Notes under the pieces: model-generated
What the model was told of the DNA's origin: nothing
What the model saw: only the letters and a program-made list of their open reading frames with translations
The model's database searches: none
Part shown: one piece after another, positions 36,701 through 48,214 of the stretch
Numbering within the stretch: the first letter of the stretch is position 1
Layout of the letters: each line of letters opens with the position of its first letter
From: Crossaster papposus
Taxonomy: Eukaryota; Echinodermata; Asteroidea; Velatida; Solasteridae
NCBI GenBank assembly: GCA_037893245.1
Contig: JBAIAA010000252.1
Location: forward strand, 565,068 to 629,067
Length of the DNA: 64,000 bases
Direction of reading: 5' to 3'
Translations under genes and position numbers: made by a program

Positions 36701-39700
36701 AAGTTCGTGCTTTTTATGTTCTGAATATTCTCAGGTCTAACACGACATACCAAACGTCTTATAAAATGTGAAAATCACATTTAACACCATTGGACATACA
36801 AAATACAAAAAACAACCCCCCCCCTTCTCCAAAAGTAGCAACCTCATTGGTCAAATTAGCGACTTTATTGTATTCACTGTCAGCTCTTTGATCTGGGTTT
36901 TTCACCATCTTTCACCACGTTTGGCGGACTGATCAGAGGGAGCCGACAGTTTGGTAGATGAGCGTCGTAACACCCAGTTCAATCCCTCATTAAGAGCGAT
37001 GGTTTTCGTAACAGAGAATGGTGGAGTGATTGACAGATTCCCTATAGCTTCCTTGAAAAGCCCTATTGGGTAGTAAACAAAATCACATCAAATTATGCGA
37101 TCAACTTGTCCCCCCGCGCTCCGAAAAAACCCTCATAAAAACAATAACCAAACATGATTATTTCCCCCCCCCTAATTTTCTTTAAATATATAAATGTATA
37201 AATAAATTGTTATGAGTTTAACTTTTTTGGCTTCGAGGATTTAGGCCTACTGCTTTGTCTTTAATTTCCACCACCGAAACGAACATCAAAAGGTATTTTC
37301 TAAAACTTAGATAAAAATAATCGAGATTAGGGCCTATGCAAGAGAATAATCAAGGAAAAAGTTTACCCACATCGTCTTTTCAGTTGTTAAGTTCTACGAG
37401 GGCAAATGATACAAATTATAGAATTAAAAATACATGTAAATCAAACCAGGAGGCGAGTTGGCCAGGGGGCGAGTTAGTAAGGGGCGAGTCGGTCAGGGGG
37501 CGAGTTGGAAAGGGGCGAGTAGGTAAGGGGCGAGTCGGTCAGGGGGTGAGTTGACCTGACACCGTTTATGCACTTTGTACTTGGCGCAAAGGGAAAAATT
37601 TGAGGTTAAACGCATGTTGTTATGGACGGCTCGCCCCTTCGTGACGTCATGCCGACCGCGAGAATGTGGCCTTGGGCTCTATACGGAGGTATCGGGACAA
37701 GTCGTACTCGGAACAACCATCATGACCATGGTCATTCCTCCATGGTGGAACAACTCGTAACCCAAATTTGTGACCCGGGACGACTCGTACCCAGGACGAC
37801 TCGTACCTTGTACTTTCCTTTTTCTTTTACTAGTTAGATGTAATTGACAAATCAGAAGATGTGGGAAAACTAAAAGTCGTTGAGTTTTGGGAAATTGTCA
37901 CTGACTGTGGTGACGGTATTCGTGGTGACAATCGTACAACTACAAGCAGAAGATTGTTCTGGAGATATTCTTGCAGCTGGCCAAATTCAGAAGGAGATAC
38001 ATGTAGCAATCATGAGCTTCGTAACTTATTTGATCTTCATTTATTGCGAAAACTATTTTCTAAAATAAGTGGACTGATTCATTGAAATTATAAAAATGTA
38101 TATGCCACCTTCTACAGTTTTTATGACAATAAAGCCATGGGCGGAGTTTGCTCGAAACTTATTTGATCTTCCTGTTTAACAGTAGTTTCAGACAAGCACA
38201 TTGTATTACGTCTAGAACACATTTGAAATGCGTTCAGATTCATTATAAAATGTTACATAATTATGTCACCAAGCTTCTACAGTTTTTATGGCATTAAAGC
38301 TGGGGCGGAGTTTGCTCGTAACTTATGTCAATCAAACCATTCACAATTTCTATCTTGGAAAACGGTAGCATAATAATTGGTTGAAAATAAGTATGATAAC
38401 GTTTGGCACAAGCATGGAGGGAAAGAAAAAAGAAAGTAAGGCACAATAAGGGGTTGATTTACGAGTACGCTGCACAGTGTTTAACTTTTCAGTCGGGTAC
38501 GAGTCGTCCCAGGTACGAGTGTCCCGGGTATGAGTTGTCCCACATTCTATGCGGGGTGAGTCCAGTGCTGTACACTCTGTATACCCCGTATACAAGGCCA
38601 CATGGCGGTCCACGCAAAAAATTATCAGGTAACACAAAATCTCACTCGTTTTACAGGCGACGTTTCAAGTGCTGAAATTCTGATTCAAAATTCTCACTTA
38701 AACTACAGCAGTTGTTTTGTCCATGTGTAATACTGTCCAGGGTTAGCTCAGTTGTTTGCTTAGCGTGAAAATCAAAGCAAAACATGAGAAAGATTTTCTC
38801 AAAAAGATCATTCTACAAACGCCCTTTTAAACGAATGTCGCGCATGCGCACACACCGATTGACAATTACGACATCACACTGACGAATCGGTACCAGATGA
38901 CTGTTTTATGTATGTCTGCATGCGGAATGACAATTATGTACATGTACATAAATAATAGTTGTTAATTTCATTAATACCACCCATTATATCCAGATACTGA
39001 AAAAGTTTGTTGTTCTTTCATTTGCAGCTTTATAATGACGTTGTGCCGAAAACGGCAGGTATGTATCAGCTCATAGTATGTGTTCGTAAGTTAGTACTAG
39101 TACTAGTAACTTGGACCCTAGTTATCGCTTTTTGAACATGGTGATACTAGAGTCTGAGAAAATGTAATACTAATACCAAGTGTGAAATCTCTAGAAGAAG
39201 AAAAACACTGCCATGAACAATTATGACGTGGTGCAATTAAAGGTAGGATACACCATTGGTAATTGCTTGAATTATCATGAATGGGTAGATTTGGGGGGTT
39301 GTATTTTATAGTAAATATCTTTCAACTGACCTGTCCGAAGTTTTACAATCATGGATGCCGAGAAAAGCTCGAAAAACAGCGTTAGTGTAGGATATTCACA
39401 CGTGATATAATTTTTCCCCCCCAACAAATTTTCCACACAATCTTGAAAGCAGTTTTGATATACATGTACAATCAAAATGGCAACGGTATAATCAAAAAGC
39501 TCCTCTCAGCCTCCATGAGAAAATTAAGTTAGATCTGCGGCTGGTGTACTCTTGTATAAGGGCAATTAAAAATACAAATTGTTTGGCGGCCCCGCCCGCT
39601 CCCTTTTTTGAGGCCGCCTTTTTTTCTTTTCTTTTAGAAAAAACACCACAATTTGAAAAAATAAATAAAACAAATCGTATTTTAAGACTTTAGCATAACT

Positions 39701-42424
39701 GTGTACATGCTGTGGAAATAGTACTACATTGTACATTAGTACGTACATCTGTTGGAGACATCAAAAATAGCTCGGTAGGTTGTCTTGAAAAATGTGTCGG
39801 GGGACCATTTGAAAAGGAAAAAAAGGGCCTCCTTTCTTTTATTAAAAAGGCAGGACGCTAAACTTGTTTTATTGGGGCCTAAAGCAAGTATGTTTTTCTT
39901 TAGCGACCGCACCATGCGTTTAACTAAAAAAATATTTTTTAAGGTCAAGCATTTATTTACTAAGAAAACAATTCCAACCAGTCTCATAGGGTTTATGCAC
40001 AGGGTGTCAAGTGATGTTCATGTATGGAATTCTTTCTGCTATTTATTAGCCTACACAAGTCTCGTGTTCTAATTTTCATATTACATGTACTACCTTTCCA
40101 CAGAGAACTTCCGGGCCTTGTGTACTGGCGAGAAAGGCTTTGGCTACAAAGGATCTAAGTTTCACCGCGTGATTACAGATTTCATGTGTCAGGGGGGCGA
40201 CTTCACCAAGGGGGATGGAACCGGTGGCAAAAGCATCTACGGAGCCAAGTTTGCTGATGAGAACTTTAACCTAAAGCATACAAAGCCTGGTAAGTCATTG
40301 TTATTAACCAGTTCGCGCCGGGATTATTTTAACATCACCGAGCCAACGCGCGGGATTATTTTTAACGAAACTTGATCCAAAGCAGGTTCAGGCCGCCAGT
40401 GCCGGGAAGCACACCCACGCATTTCTGTCTTGCTCGCTGCTGACAGATATTTCCGGCCTTGATCGTGGCGTGTTTATGCGTCATCCGTTTTGAATAGGGG
40501 GAAACTTTGCGTTTATATTCGTCATCCGGCGCGAACTGGTTAAAGGGATTCTGGAAATCTCAAGGTCAATTCCTACATGTACGCTGCTGTAGAAACATAT
40601 GGGTCTGTCCATAAATTAGGGCTCCAATTTGTGTCCCTGTTGAGAATGTTTTTATTGTGCCCAATACGAGTCGTGCTTATAAACACTTAAAGCTGGTAGC
40701 ACAATGCGCACACGTTAATTACAATCGGAATGTGCGTTAACTGTTAATTAACATCACATGACGATAACATCAATGCTTTTATCTAAAATAACCTTTGACA
40801 TATTTCTTGATACCTTCTGTCTCAGTGATTACATAAAGCACATACCTGCAAATAAAAAAGAAGTTTGAAGTCAATTTCGGTAACACTTGGAAATATACTA
40901 GGTCAGGTGTAACCGGGACACCAAGTCACACTTTTGGACACCTTTGGACTAACCCATATAGTCCTTGCGCATGTAATCTGTCGCATGCACACATGGGTTA
41001 CACCCTTAACAGCTCATACTGTAAGTCAGTTTAGTATTCAAACTGCATGTGTACACAAGATTGGACAATTTTTCTTTTGAGGAAAATATTTTGTAATATG
41101 CGTGCAAAAGCATAGTGGGTACCAGCAAATATATAGAAATTGTTTTTCTGAAGTAACATCTAAAGTGTTTTCAGGTGTCTTGTGTGTCAACTGTCCAAAC
41201 TTTTAGTGGAACAAGTTCCCATCATCTTTTTGATTGCACGAAAAATTGTACAGAATGAAAATTTGGTTACCACGTCCACCATAGCCTTGTGTGGATTTAT
41301 CTGCAATGCTTATTCCAAGAGAAAAATTGTTGAATTTTGAAGTGCACACGCGCAATTGGAATACCGAACTGACTTATTATTAAGTCTAACCTGTGATTTA
41401 TTATTGATTGAATGATTTACCAGTCTCGCACTTGAAAATCCCACACCATATGGCAACTCCTAAACCCAAAATGTTTAGCTTCTCCCCATAATCAGTCCTT
41501 ACTCCAACAAACTTCAATGAAACATGCAGTAGGATTTAATGGGTTGGAATAATTAGAGTTAATGTGATAAACTCCGCCACAAACCAGTAATTAGTGTGTT
41601 GAGAACCATCCTCGTTAACAATTTCATCTAGCATACATCGTAGACAATCAAGATGAAAGAATTTCTCATTCCCACATTGCGGTAAACTGTTTTGTAAACA
41701 TTTTTAAAGGCTAGGATTCCCTGGGAATAATCTTTGTCAAAGAACACAGAAGTCTGAATCAGAAGTCTGAATAAGCCTGCAAGTTCGCGATTATCCGTGT
41801 AACCGTTGTTTTGCGGTTTAACGTAACCGTTTAACGTTGCCCGTAACCAACATTAAAAAACTACACATATTTGTTTGTTTAATCGCAGTTCTGTGATTGC
41901 TAATTGTCTGCATCAAATTTTGTAGGCTGACTGGCTATATGTTAGATAAGCTATCAAAAATGTCCTTACAAAATGTATTCAATTTTACTATTTTTGACCT
42001 GCTCCAACGAAACCCGGACAAAGTTGACAATTGGTGGGGTTTATTTTATTTATTTTTATTTAAAAAAATAAATAATAAATAAAAAAAGGTTAACTGAACA
42101 GGAAAAATGTAAGCGTGTAACCACTGCAGGCTCAAGTCTGAATGTGGACATTGCAATAAAGTTACAAGGAGTTTGGAAACTATTTTTATTTTATTTTTCT
42201 TAATTCCTGAAGGTCTTTTGTCTATGGCCAACGCTGGCCCTGGCACTAACGGCTCCCAGTTCTTTATCACAACGGTCAAGACCAGCTGGCTAGATGGCAA
42301 GCATGTGGTGTTTGGAGAGGTCACCAAAGGTTTTGAAGAGGTTATAAAGAAAATTGAATCATATGGCAGCTCAAGTGGGAAAACTTCCAAGAAAGTGGAA
42401 ATTGCAGATTGCGGCATATTGTAA
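33753..42424 (+). CDS. PPIA: Cyclophilin-type peptidyl-prolyl cis-trans isomerase (cytosolic, PPIA-like)
   Basis: Catalyses cis-trans isomerisation of peptidyl-proline bonds in protein folding, and the family is the cyclosporin receptor. Exons 33753-33824, 39028-39058, 40104-40289, 42213-42424; all introns GT-AG with matching phases (0, 1, 1); 501 nt, 166 aa, the usual single-domain cyclophilin A length. There is no signal peptide or targeting extension, so it is likely cytosolic/nuclear. Active-site residues are present: [15 protein letters not shown] gives His55, Arg56, Phe61 and Gln64; [15 protein letters not shown] supplies the core; [11 protein letters not shown] gives the cyclosporin-binding Trp and the His. 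The C-terminus is [10 protein letters not shown]. Intron 1 (5.2 kb) and intron 3 (1.9 kb) carry many transposons. The orthology class (PPIA versus a lineage paralogue) is not settled. Confidence 0.95.
33864..35115 (-). mobile_element. Inverted-repeat element interrupted by a second element
   Basis: Ends ATAAGCCACTTCGACATTCC at 33864 and, reverse-complemented from 35115, ATAAGCCAGTTCGACATTCC. The ends continue into GTGCACA-rich subterminal sequence. The same family is present uninterrupted at 41032-41377 in the opposite orientation. Shared internal blocks (CACCTGAAAACAC, GGGACGTGGTAACCGAAT versus GTTACCACGTCCACC) show it is one element split by the insertion 34106-34969. Confidence 0.75.
34099..34976. 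mobile_element. 864-bp DNA element nested in an older element
   Basis: Element 34106-34969 begins TAGGGTGTTCAG and ends CTGAACACCCTA, a perfect 12-bp inverted terminal repeat. The flanks are direct repeats TTAATAA (34099-34105 and 34970-34976). The interior has no ORF I recognise. Ends starting TAGGG with a 7-8-bp duplication would fit a hAT-like non-autonomous element, but the class is not certain. Confidence 0.8.
35157..35321. mobile_element. 165-bp MITE next to the minisatellite
   Basis: Ends AAGGTTGTTTCACGTTCC (35157-35174) and GGAACGTGAAACAACCTT (35304-35321), a perfect 18-bp inverted repeat. No ORF. It contains a CTCF-like word (35193-35210, reverse strand ACAGAGGGCGCTC) and lies about 30 bp before the 16-bp minisatellite. 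Confidence 0.8.
35351..36219 (+). repeat. 16-bp minisatellite array (about 55 units) in cyclophilin intron 1
   Basis: The unit is ACCGACTCGCCCCCTC, 15 bp in the first units. Variant units are grouped in blocks from left to right: TTACC, TCACC, TGACC, TTACC/TAACC, a long run of TCACC, then TCGCC, TGGCC, and finally CTCCTGGCC/TGACC. Block order implies local unit duplication. It starts after GGTCAACTCGCC and ends in CGTTTGATTTA. Long Gly/Arg/Ser-rich frames on the - strand are repeat artefacts. Confidence 0.95.
37448..37556 (-). repeat. Second, inverted copy of the 16-bp minisatellite (about 7 units)
   Basis: Reverse-complemented, it begins GGTCAACTCACCCCCTGACC, contains seven variable units of the same CGACTCGCCCC type, and ends CTCCTGGTTTGATTTA. 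Thus the same boundary words seen at 35343 and 36220 flank both arrays in opposite orientation. Confidence 0.85.
37757..37810 (+). repeat. GGACGACTCGTACC repeat cluster
   Basis: Two clean copies of GGACGACTCGTACC plus a diverged copy upstream near 37690. The core CGACTCG is shared with the nearby 16-bp minisatellite. An inverted cluster lies at 38493-38545. Confidence 0.6.
38023..38330 (+). repeat. Tandem duplication of about 150-185 bp
   Basis: Two copies of a segment containing TTCTACAGTTTTTATG, then AAAGC, then GGGCGGAGTTTGCTCG followed by AACTTAT. Copy 1 is about 38023-38165 and copy 2 about 38165-38330; they differ by several substitutions and indels. Confidence 0.65.
38493..38545 (-). 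repeat. Inverted cluster of the GGACGACTCGTACC motif
   Basis: GGTACGAGTCGTCCC, GGTACGAGTGTCCC and GGTATGAGTTGTCCC in succession: the reverse complement of the motif cluster at 37757-37810, about 680 bp away. Confidence 0.6.
39237..39381 (-). mobile_element. TTAA-site element, truncated copy (copy D)
   Basis: TTAA at 39237-39240 is followed by AGGTAGGATACACCATTGGT, the right terminus of copies C/F/G in reverse orientation. Family sequence continues to about 39381, then stops; the other end is missing. It sits in cyclophilin intron 2. Confidence 0.75.
40304..40543. mobile_element. 232-bp piggyBac-like MITE directly after a splice donor
   Basis: Element 40308-40539 with perfect inverted ends CCAGTTCGCGCCGG and a TTAA duplication on both sides (40304-40307 and 40540-40543). 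It starts 14 bases after the cyclophilin exon 3 donor (GT at 40290). TTAA duplication with C-rich ends is typical of piggyBac-type elements. GC-rich interior, no ORF. Confidence 0.85.
41032..41377 (+). mobile_element. Inverted-repeat element, uninterrupted copy
   Basis: About 346 bp with inverted arms of about 55 bp: TAAGTCAGTTTAGTATTC at the left and, reverse-complemented at the right, ATAAGTCAGTTCGGTATTCC, followed on both sides by GTGTGCAC-like words and AACAATTTTTC. Same family as 33864-35115. It lies in cyclophilin intron 3. Confidence 0.75.
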
Positions 42425-43270
42425 CAACCACAATGAGTCTACCATTAGGGCCAGCCCCCCCCCCCCTATGGCCAATAAGCAATGCATTTGGGGCGAGTTC
42501 AAACTTAGGCTTACATTAAGCCCATGTAATGTTTATCTAGATTTTGCAGTTCAAGAAACAGTTAAATAATTTGTATTGTTTTTTTGTTTAAGTAGATTTG
42601 CATATTTTTTCTAGTAACTTGATAATCGCTGTCTTTTTTGGTTAATAGAATGCAAAAATAGTTTAAAAAAACAATGATGTTCATGTATTTGTTTGACTTG
42701 ATGGATAGGTAACTACTGAGTATATTACACAGAAACTTAATGTCTTGAATTTTTTTTAATTCAATTGTAATTTGTTTTAGAACTCTTAATTCAATTTTCA
42801 CCAAGAATCAAGGAAACAAACAGGTTCCTATATCTTAGATCCAAGTGCTCTACAGTTAAACTTTGAGTGAAATTCCATGGGTTAATGTGCACTAATTCAA
42901 CCACGTGTTTCTTATGCTTTTTACTTTGTTGGTTTTGTAGTAATTCATGACGTTAATGGTGGATGGTATTGCATGATTTAGTTTTTGTATTGCTATAGGA
43001 TTTGTGCATGTCAAAAAAAGCAAAACACTCCTCGTAATTTTCTTTATCCAAAATATATTGCTCAAAAGATCCAAATGGTATCACACTGTTTTACTGTTAA
43101 ATGCATGCTTTCACTGGTGTCCGTTATGATTACTGATTGATCTTTGTAGTTAACGAGTTTATTGTACAAGCGTTGACTGCTTCAAGTGATGGTTATCCAT
43201 ATTAAAGCATTTTGTTTCACCATGGGACGCTAGTTTACTATCTCCAGTTAAAGCAGTTAATATTAGTTTT

Positions 43271-43602
43271 ATAACACCTCGCCCACAGATTCTCCTTTGA
43301 TTTAATAAATTACTGAAAAGGTGTAATCTAAATACATTTAAAATAACTTAATTTCTGTTACAAATTTTCTTTCACTTTCCAAAATGTTGGAACCCAGATC
43401 TGTATGATGGCGCTTCTGATCAATATAAGTACGTAACGCGTACGCGCAAACCTGTATGAATTTGCACACAATACCTGTGCTATGCATACATTACTCTTTG
43501 CCATGTACAAGAAAATAGTATAACTATTATTATTAAATAGAAAATGTTGTGTAACTCGCTCTCGTCCTATCCAAAGACACAAAATCTGTAGGCGAGGTGT
43601 AC
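43271..43602. mobile_element. Candidate inverted-repeat element in the cyclophilin 3' region
   Basis: ACACCTCGCCCACAGATTCT near 43274 and its inverted partner AAAATCTGTAGGCGAGGTGT near 43581 differ at two positions. No ORF and no clear target duplication. Confidence 0.45.
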
Positions 43603-44334
43603 TAAAATGAACCCGAACCACAATCGCTAATTCAACACAACAATCACTTCAAAGTAAAGTATTATGAATTGGATGTAGGACTTTAAAAAAAAGTGTTTAT
43701 AAACATCATTGTTAAGATTTAGAAATTAAAGAGTTTTTAATGTTGCATTGTTTCTTTGTGATACCAATGTCAAATCCTTTGCACTTGAGTGTTTCAAGAA
43801 AAGGCAAACGAAATATAACTGGATGCCACGCAAAGAATATGTAACCAACATCTACTACAGATCATTTAGACATGGTTTGAAAGATGTACCTTTCCACTTT
43901 AAAATAACCAATGCGGACGGCGGTGGGCATGGTAATGCTCAGTGCTTGTAATTTTGATAGACACTGTCGTCTTTGTCCGTGCAGGTGCGATCAACTTGGT
44001 TTCATGTCTAGACTTGCATATTATCCAAACAAAATCTAAAAACGTTGTCCAGTGGTCAATTTGACCTCTGTTGGAAAATTACTTGTAACTCTGTGGAACA
44101 ATATCAGATTTGGGTGTTGTCTCGTTTTAAAGTAGAAAGATGATTCTTTTGAATCCTATCTACATGTATGTTGGTTACCCATTATACTTGTGGCATTGCG
44201 CAATACATGTATGATGTATTTTGTTGGCTTTTTGTTTTTGGAGACGCACTGTACAAGGTAGATTTACTTGCTCATTTCAACTTTGTGTAACAAATGACGA
44301 AATGTGACATTGGCCCAAACTGGAATCGTCGATC

Positions 44335-44340
44335 AATAAA
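44335..44340 (+). terminator. Candidate polyadenylation signal for cyclophilin
   Basis: AATAAA followed within 30 nt by TGTGCCATTTGTGTTTG and a T run, the expected GU/U-rich downstream element. Confidence 0.55.
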
Positions 44341-45106
44341 GAACACTACAGTGTACATATTGTGCCATTTGTGTTTGTTTTTTTCATTTGGAGACCACAT
44401 GCAATCTCCAAACCCAGGGGTAAGGGTCTAGTTCTCGCAGGTAATTTATGGTGAACCTATGTTAATTTTGTCAATTTTTTTTTTTAAGTTTGGAAGCGGT
44501 TTAAAATCTCCTTTCTCCACCCACATATGTTCATTCCAATTCGCTTGTGCCCTCTCGTTTTGTGTTGGCCATTGTGTTCCTGGATTTTCATGAATTCTTT
44601 TTATGTTTTAAGGGGATGTGTTGGGTAACGATAGTGTGTATAGGGTTTTAGTAAAAGGGTACCCCTCTGTGGCCATGCTGGATATATGTGACCCGCTCCT
44701 ATGAAACCAGACATAAGTCGCACAGGCTATTTCGAGATACAGCTAGTCAAATATTAATAAATGTATTTTATTTTATACAGGAGCACGTATTTCTACGAAA
44801 ATATATATGAAAATAAAGTCGATAGGCCCCCCCCCCCCCCCCCACACTATGTATGCTCACTACAATATTGTTACCTAACAACTTAAAATAATTCCTTAGA
44901 AACCACAACATTGCACAAGCACAAGCACACACGACCTCTGGGCTCAGGACCTGAGCCTACAATTTTCTGTTGTCAAAGCATTTGTTTTTTGTGAACCTTG
45001 TGCTCAAATCAAGATTTTTTGTCAGAAAAAGTCGGATGGGAAATGTTTTTGTTTTAAGGGTAAACTATAGGGCGCCCCCAGTAGTTGCATTGATCGAAAT
45101 TCCAAG

Positions 45107-47251
45107 ATGGCGGCTCCCTGGCGGAGGTTTGGCGCACGGCTTATTTCAGTGAGTATTTCATTGATTTCCCTCATAATAATAATATTATAATACACATTTA
45201 TATTATAAACAGATAGTTAAATGTATGTTTTCAACCGACGTTAGGCAGTGGTTATTAATATTATGTTGTTCTCTTCTTTTTTTCGCGATCGCCGTCCGAC
45301 GACTGCGAATTTTTAGTCAATCATGAATCAATGTTATTGTTAATGTACATTACAAATTACAATTCAATTTTGCGGAACAATTAAATTATAGGATATCTAG
45401 CGCAATCCTTTTGCTAGATGCTTACAATCAATACTTAATTACAAATAAGTAAGATATTTCTTAATAAATTGGTTGTATTTTTTTTCGATATCTGCAAATG
45501 GTGTATCTAAATCCTAGTTTCCTACCTTTTTTTAATTTTAATTTTTACTTTAGTTTAGGTATTAAAAATAAAGGAGGTCAGTGTAACGTGGTCGAGTTCG
45601 TTTTTAGGGGTAATTGTTTGCGCAGTCAGAAACAGCTGCGGCAGCGCATGCGTAGTATAGTCGGTATAGCCTACTATGGCTATGCCTATTGTTTTCCGGC
45701 GCAGCTCGGCGCCCCTAACAATATGGGGACTGGTACTGGTAGCTAACATTAGTTCCATTAATTAAAGACATTGATTAGATTACCTCTGCGTTACGGCGGT
45801 GATTCATTAAACACAGATTACGCTTATAAAAATAAAATCGCTCGTGTCTTACAATGCTTACCACAAAAAGTATGTAGTGCTAGTGTCTCCATGAGAACAA
45901 CTTCAAAACATATTTAATTACTGCATAAGTTTTGAATATTGACTCCCCTCCACTTTCAAATTCAGCAAAGATCAAAGCTCATCTCCTTAAAAAATGTACA
46001 TTTGTGGGGTGTGATATTGCAATTGTGCAATATGTTTGTTGTGGGCAAACATCCGCAATGCGATTTTCAATTTGGGCTTCGAACCTAACACGTCATGCAC
46101 AGGGATTTTCCTGTCATTTATGCAAGATTCATTGCTAGCTACCTAGAACCCCATTTTTTAAGTCCAAATGATAATGGGGTGTGGGATCCAGGCTGAGTGC
46201 CCAAGAGAGGGCGGTGTTTTTCGCAGTGGCAATAAGACAAACGAAGGATGCAGAAACAAATCTGAGTTTGAAGCAAGTACTCCATTGCAGCTACAGTTTG
46301 TACCGTGTAACTTAACCGACGACGAGGTAGGTGGTGTGCAAAGTGACATACATTTCTTATTTGTTCTTATTTCATCAATCCTTACTTTTGTGTGTGCAGT
46401 TTCAGCACACTGTTCACTGGTCCCCTCTGCCGTTCCGATCCCTGCAGACAAGTGCAGTATCCTGCACGACTGTTGCCGGCCGTACCCGAGTTAGCAAAGG
46501 AGAGAAGCCTATAACATATGAGCAAGCGAACCAGCCATTCCAGATTGGTGTCAGAAAAGGCTGGAATGCTCAACACACAGGTAGGAATCCAAGCTTGGAT
46601 TTAGGTTTGATTCCAACCTAGCATCGCAGGTCACATTGCTGACAAGAGCGGATAAGCTGCCAAAATTGTAGCAATAGCTATCGACATTAACCCTATTTTC
46701 GACCGTGTCGACCTTACTCACTGCAAGAGATCCATCAGGTCCACCTGCTGCACTTTGTTGCATGTGGAAGGGTTAGGGTTAATGAATATGAATCGTTTCC
46801 AATTTTGGGAACTATGGCAAAGTTACGCGGGAAATTCTGAGCATATCTCACCCTTATGCATTAGCTTTCATATGGCATGTGTGAGGAGTTTTCTTCGCAG
46901 CACTGCTAAAGTTCCGAAGACAGGAATATTTATCCTCTTGTATGAATGATGAAGCAATATTACGAGTTTTGGACAATTTTGTGTGGTTCCCCCACCCACT
47001 TCATTTTTTGGAACCCTGCTACAGAGGCATATGTGCTGTGTCCACCTTTAAAAGTGTTAATTCTGAACTGTCCTCTGAGAAAGTACGCAATATCACATGC
47101 CAGTTTGTTACTACTTGGGGCGAGTCTTGAGGTAACTTGTATACCGTTTCTAAAAAGCTTGGAGGCCTTACTTGTGAGTAAACTTGTGAATCCACTTGTG
47201 AATCCAGTTGTAAATCTACTTGCGATAGCTTGTGCTCATTTTGCCATCTTT

Positions 47252-47283
<32 letters not shown>

Positions 47284-47740
47284 CATTTATATAGCGCTCA
47301 ATACAAGTGTTTCTAAGCGCTAAGATTTCCCGGTCATTGGGCCCATGAAACATTCCAAATACCATCTGAGCTCCCTGGGGAGTATACAGCTCGATGCTGC
47401 CATTTCGGCGCAAACCAGCTAAATGTCTAATGTCTCTCTTCCGATGTTTCCAACAGCTCATCTCAAAGACGAGTACGGCGCAGCTGACATCGCCGTAGAC
47501 GACCTCTTCATTCGAAAGTTCATCTACGGGACCTTCCACAACTGTCTTGCCACTGATCTTATCATCAAACGAAAAGCCAATCATATCGTCCTGGTGGCCA
47601 TCATGCTTCGTAACCTCGCGCCGCAGAAATACTACTTCCTAATTGGCTACACAGAGGAGCTGCTCTCTTATTGGTTCAAGTGCCCAGTCAAAATGGAAAT
47701 ACAGATAGTGGACGACCGACCTATATACAAATGGATATAA
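45107..47740 (+). CDS. MRPS24: Mitochondrial small ribosomal subunit protein uS3m (MRPS24)
   Basis: A component of the mitochondrial 28S subunit, needed for mitochondrial translation. Exons 45107-45148, 46400-46580, 47457-47740; GT-AG introns, phases 0 and 1; 507 nt, 168 aa, against about 167 aa in vertebrates. The N-terminus, MAAPWRRFGARLISF, is basic and amphipathic as expected of a mitochondrial targeting sequence. Conserved family blocks are TRVSKGEKPITYEQA, RKGWNAQHT, FIRKFIYGTF, LAPQKYYFLIGYTEELLSYW and CPVKMEIQIVD, and the C-terminus is YKWI. The ATG context is AAGATGG. AATAAA at 48209 could end the transcript. Confidence 0.95.
45385..45525 (+). mobile_element. TTAA-site element, right-end fragment (copy E)
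   Basis: GGATATCTAGCGCAATCCTT, then AAGTAAGATATTTCTTAATA, then GATATCTGCAAATGGTGTAT: the right arm of foldback copy A. It ends in TTTCCTACC before a T run and TTTTAA. The left half is missing or too diverged; a GCGATCGCCGTCCGACG segment at about 45286 may be a remnant. It lies in MRPS24 intron 1. Confidence 0.65.
47251..47418 (+). repeat. AAT microsatellite with attached dispersed repeat
   Basis: About nine AAT units, then AACATTTATATAGCGCT and, some 20 bases on, the inverted partner AGCGCT in TTTCTAAGCGCT. A microsatellite fused to a fixed sequence with a small AGCGCT hairpin is the usual look of a transposon end, rather than plain slippage. In MRPS24 intron 2, immediately before exon 3. 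Confidence 0.55.
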
Positions 47741-48208
47741 TAGGATTGCTTAGTGCTTACAACTCTATTTATTGTATATTGTTACTCTTGAGATTTCGTC
47801 ATACCATGCATTCACTATAAAAACACTGTTTAAAGATTACAGCAAGGAAAAACTGTGTCAAAAGAAACTGTCATTACTTTTTTTAATTTTTTTTGTGTTG
47901 CCAAATACATGTACATGTATACTGCAATTTTCCTGATGGAGGGGGGGGGGGGGGGGGTGGGCAGCAAATATTAGTGACCTAGATTATTAATTTATATTGT
48001 AAACTTAGTGGTTTTCAATTTTTTTTGAGGGAATATGTCAATATGAGGGGATAAAAATTAAAGATTGCTGAGAAAAATTATTACTAAATTCTCGAAAACA
48101 TTAAAAACAATATTTAAACAATTTGATACCCAATCTCATAAGTATAGATGAAGCTTGTAATTAAATGTTGGTGACGTAAAAATTGTGAAAAGGTTTTTTT
48201 AAGTGTTG

Positions 48209-48214
48209 AATAAA
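48209..48214 (+). terminator. Candidate polyadenylation signal for MRPS24
   Basis: AATAAA 470 nt after the stop codon, followed by ATGTTGTTACCC and a weakly T-rich stretch. Confidence 0.4.

Larger units (their letters stand above)
42425..45106 (+). other. Cyclophilin 3' UTR and intergenic gap to MRPS24
   Basis: AT-rich with no ORF of note. The best gene end is AATAAA at 44335-44340, followed by TGTGCC and a GT/T-rich stretch, giving a 3' UTR of up to 1.9 kb. An earlier AATAAA lies at 43304-43309. A candidate inverted-repeat element spans 43271-43602 and a C tract 44826-44842. Confidence 0.5.
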
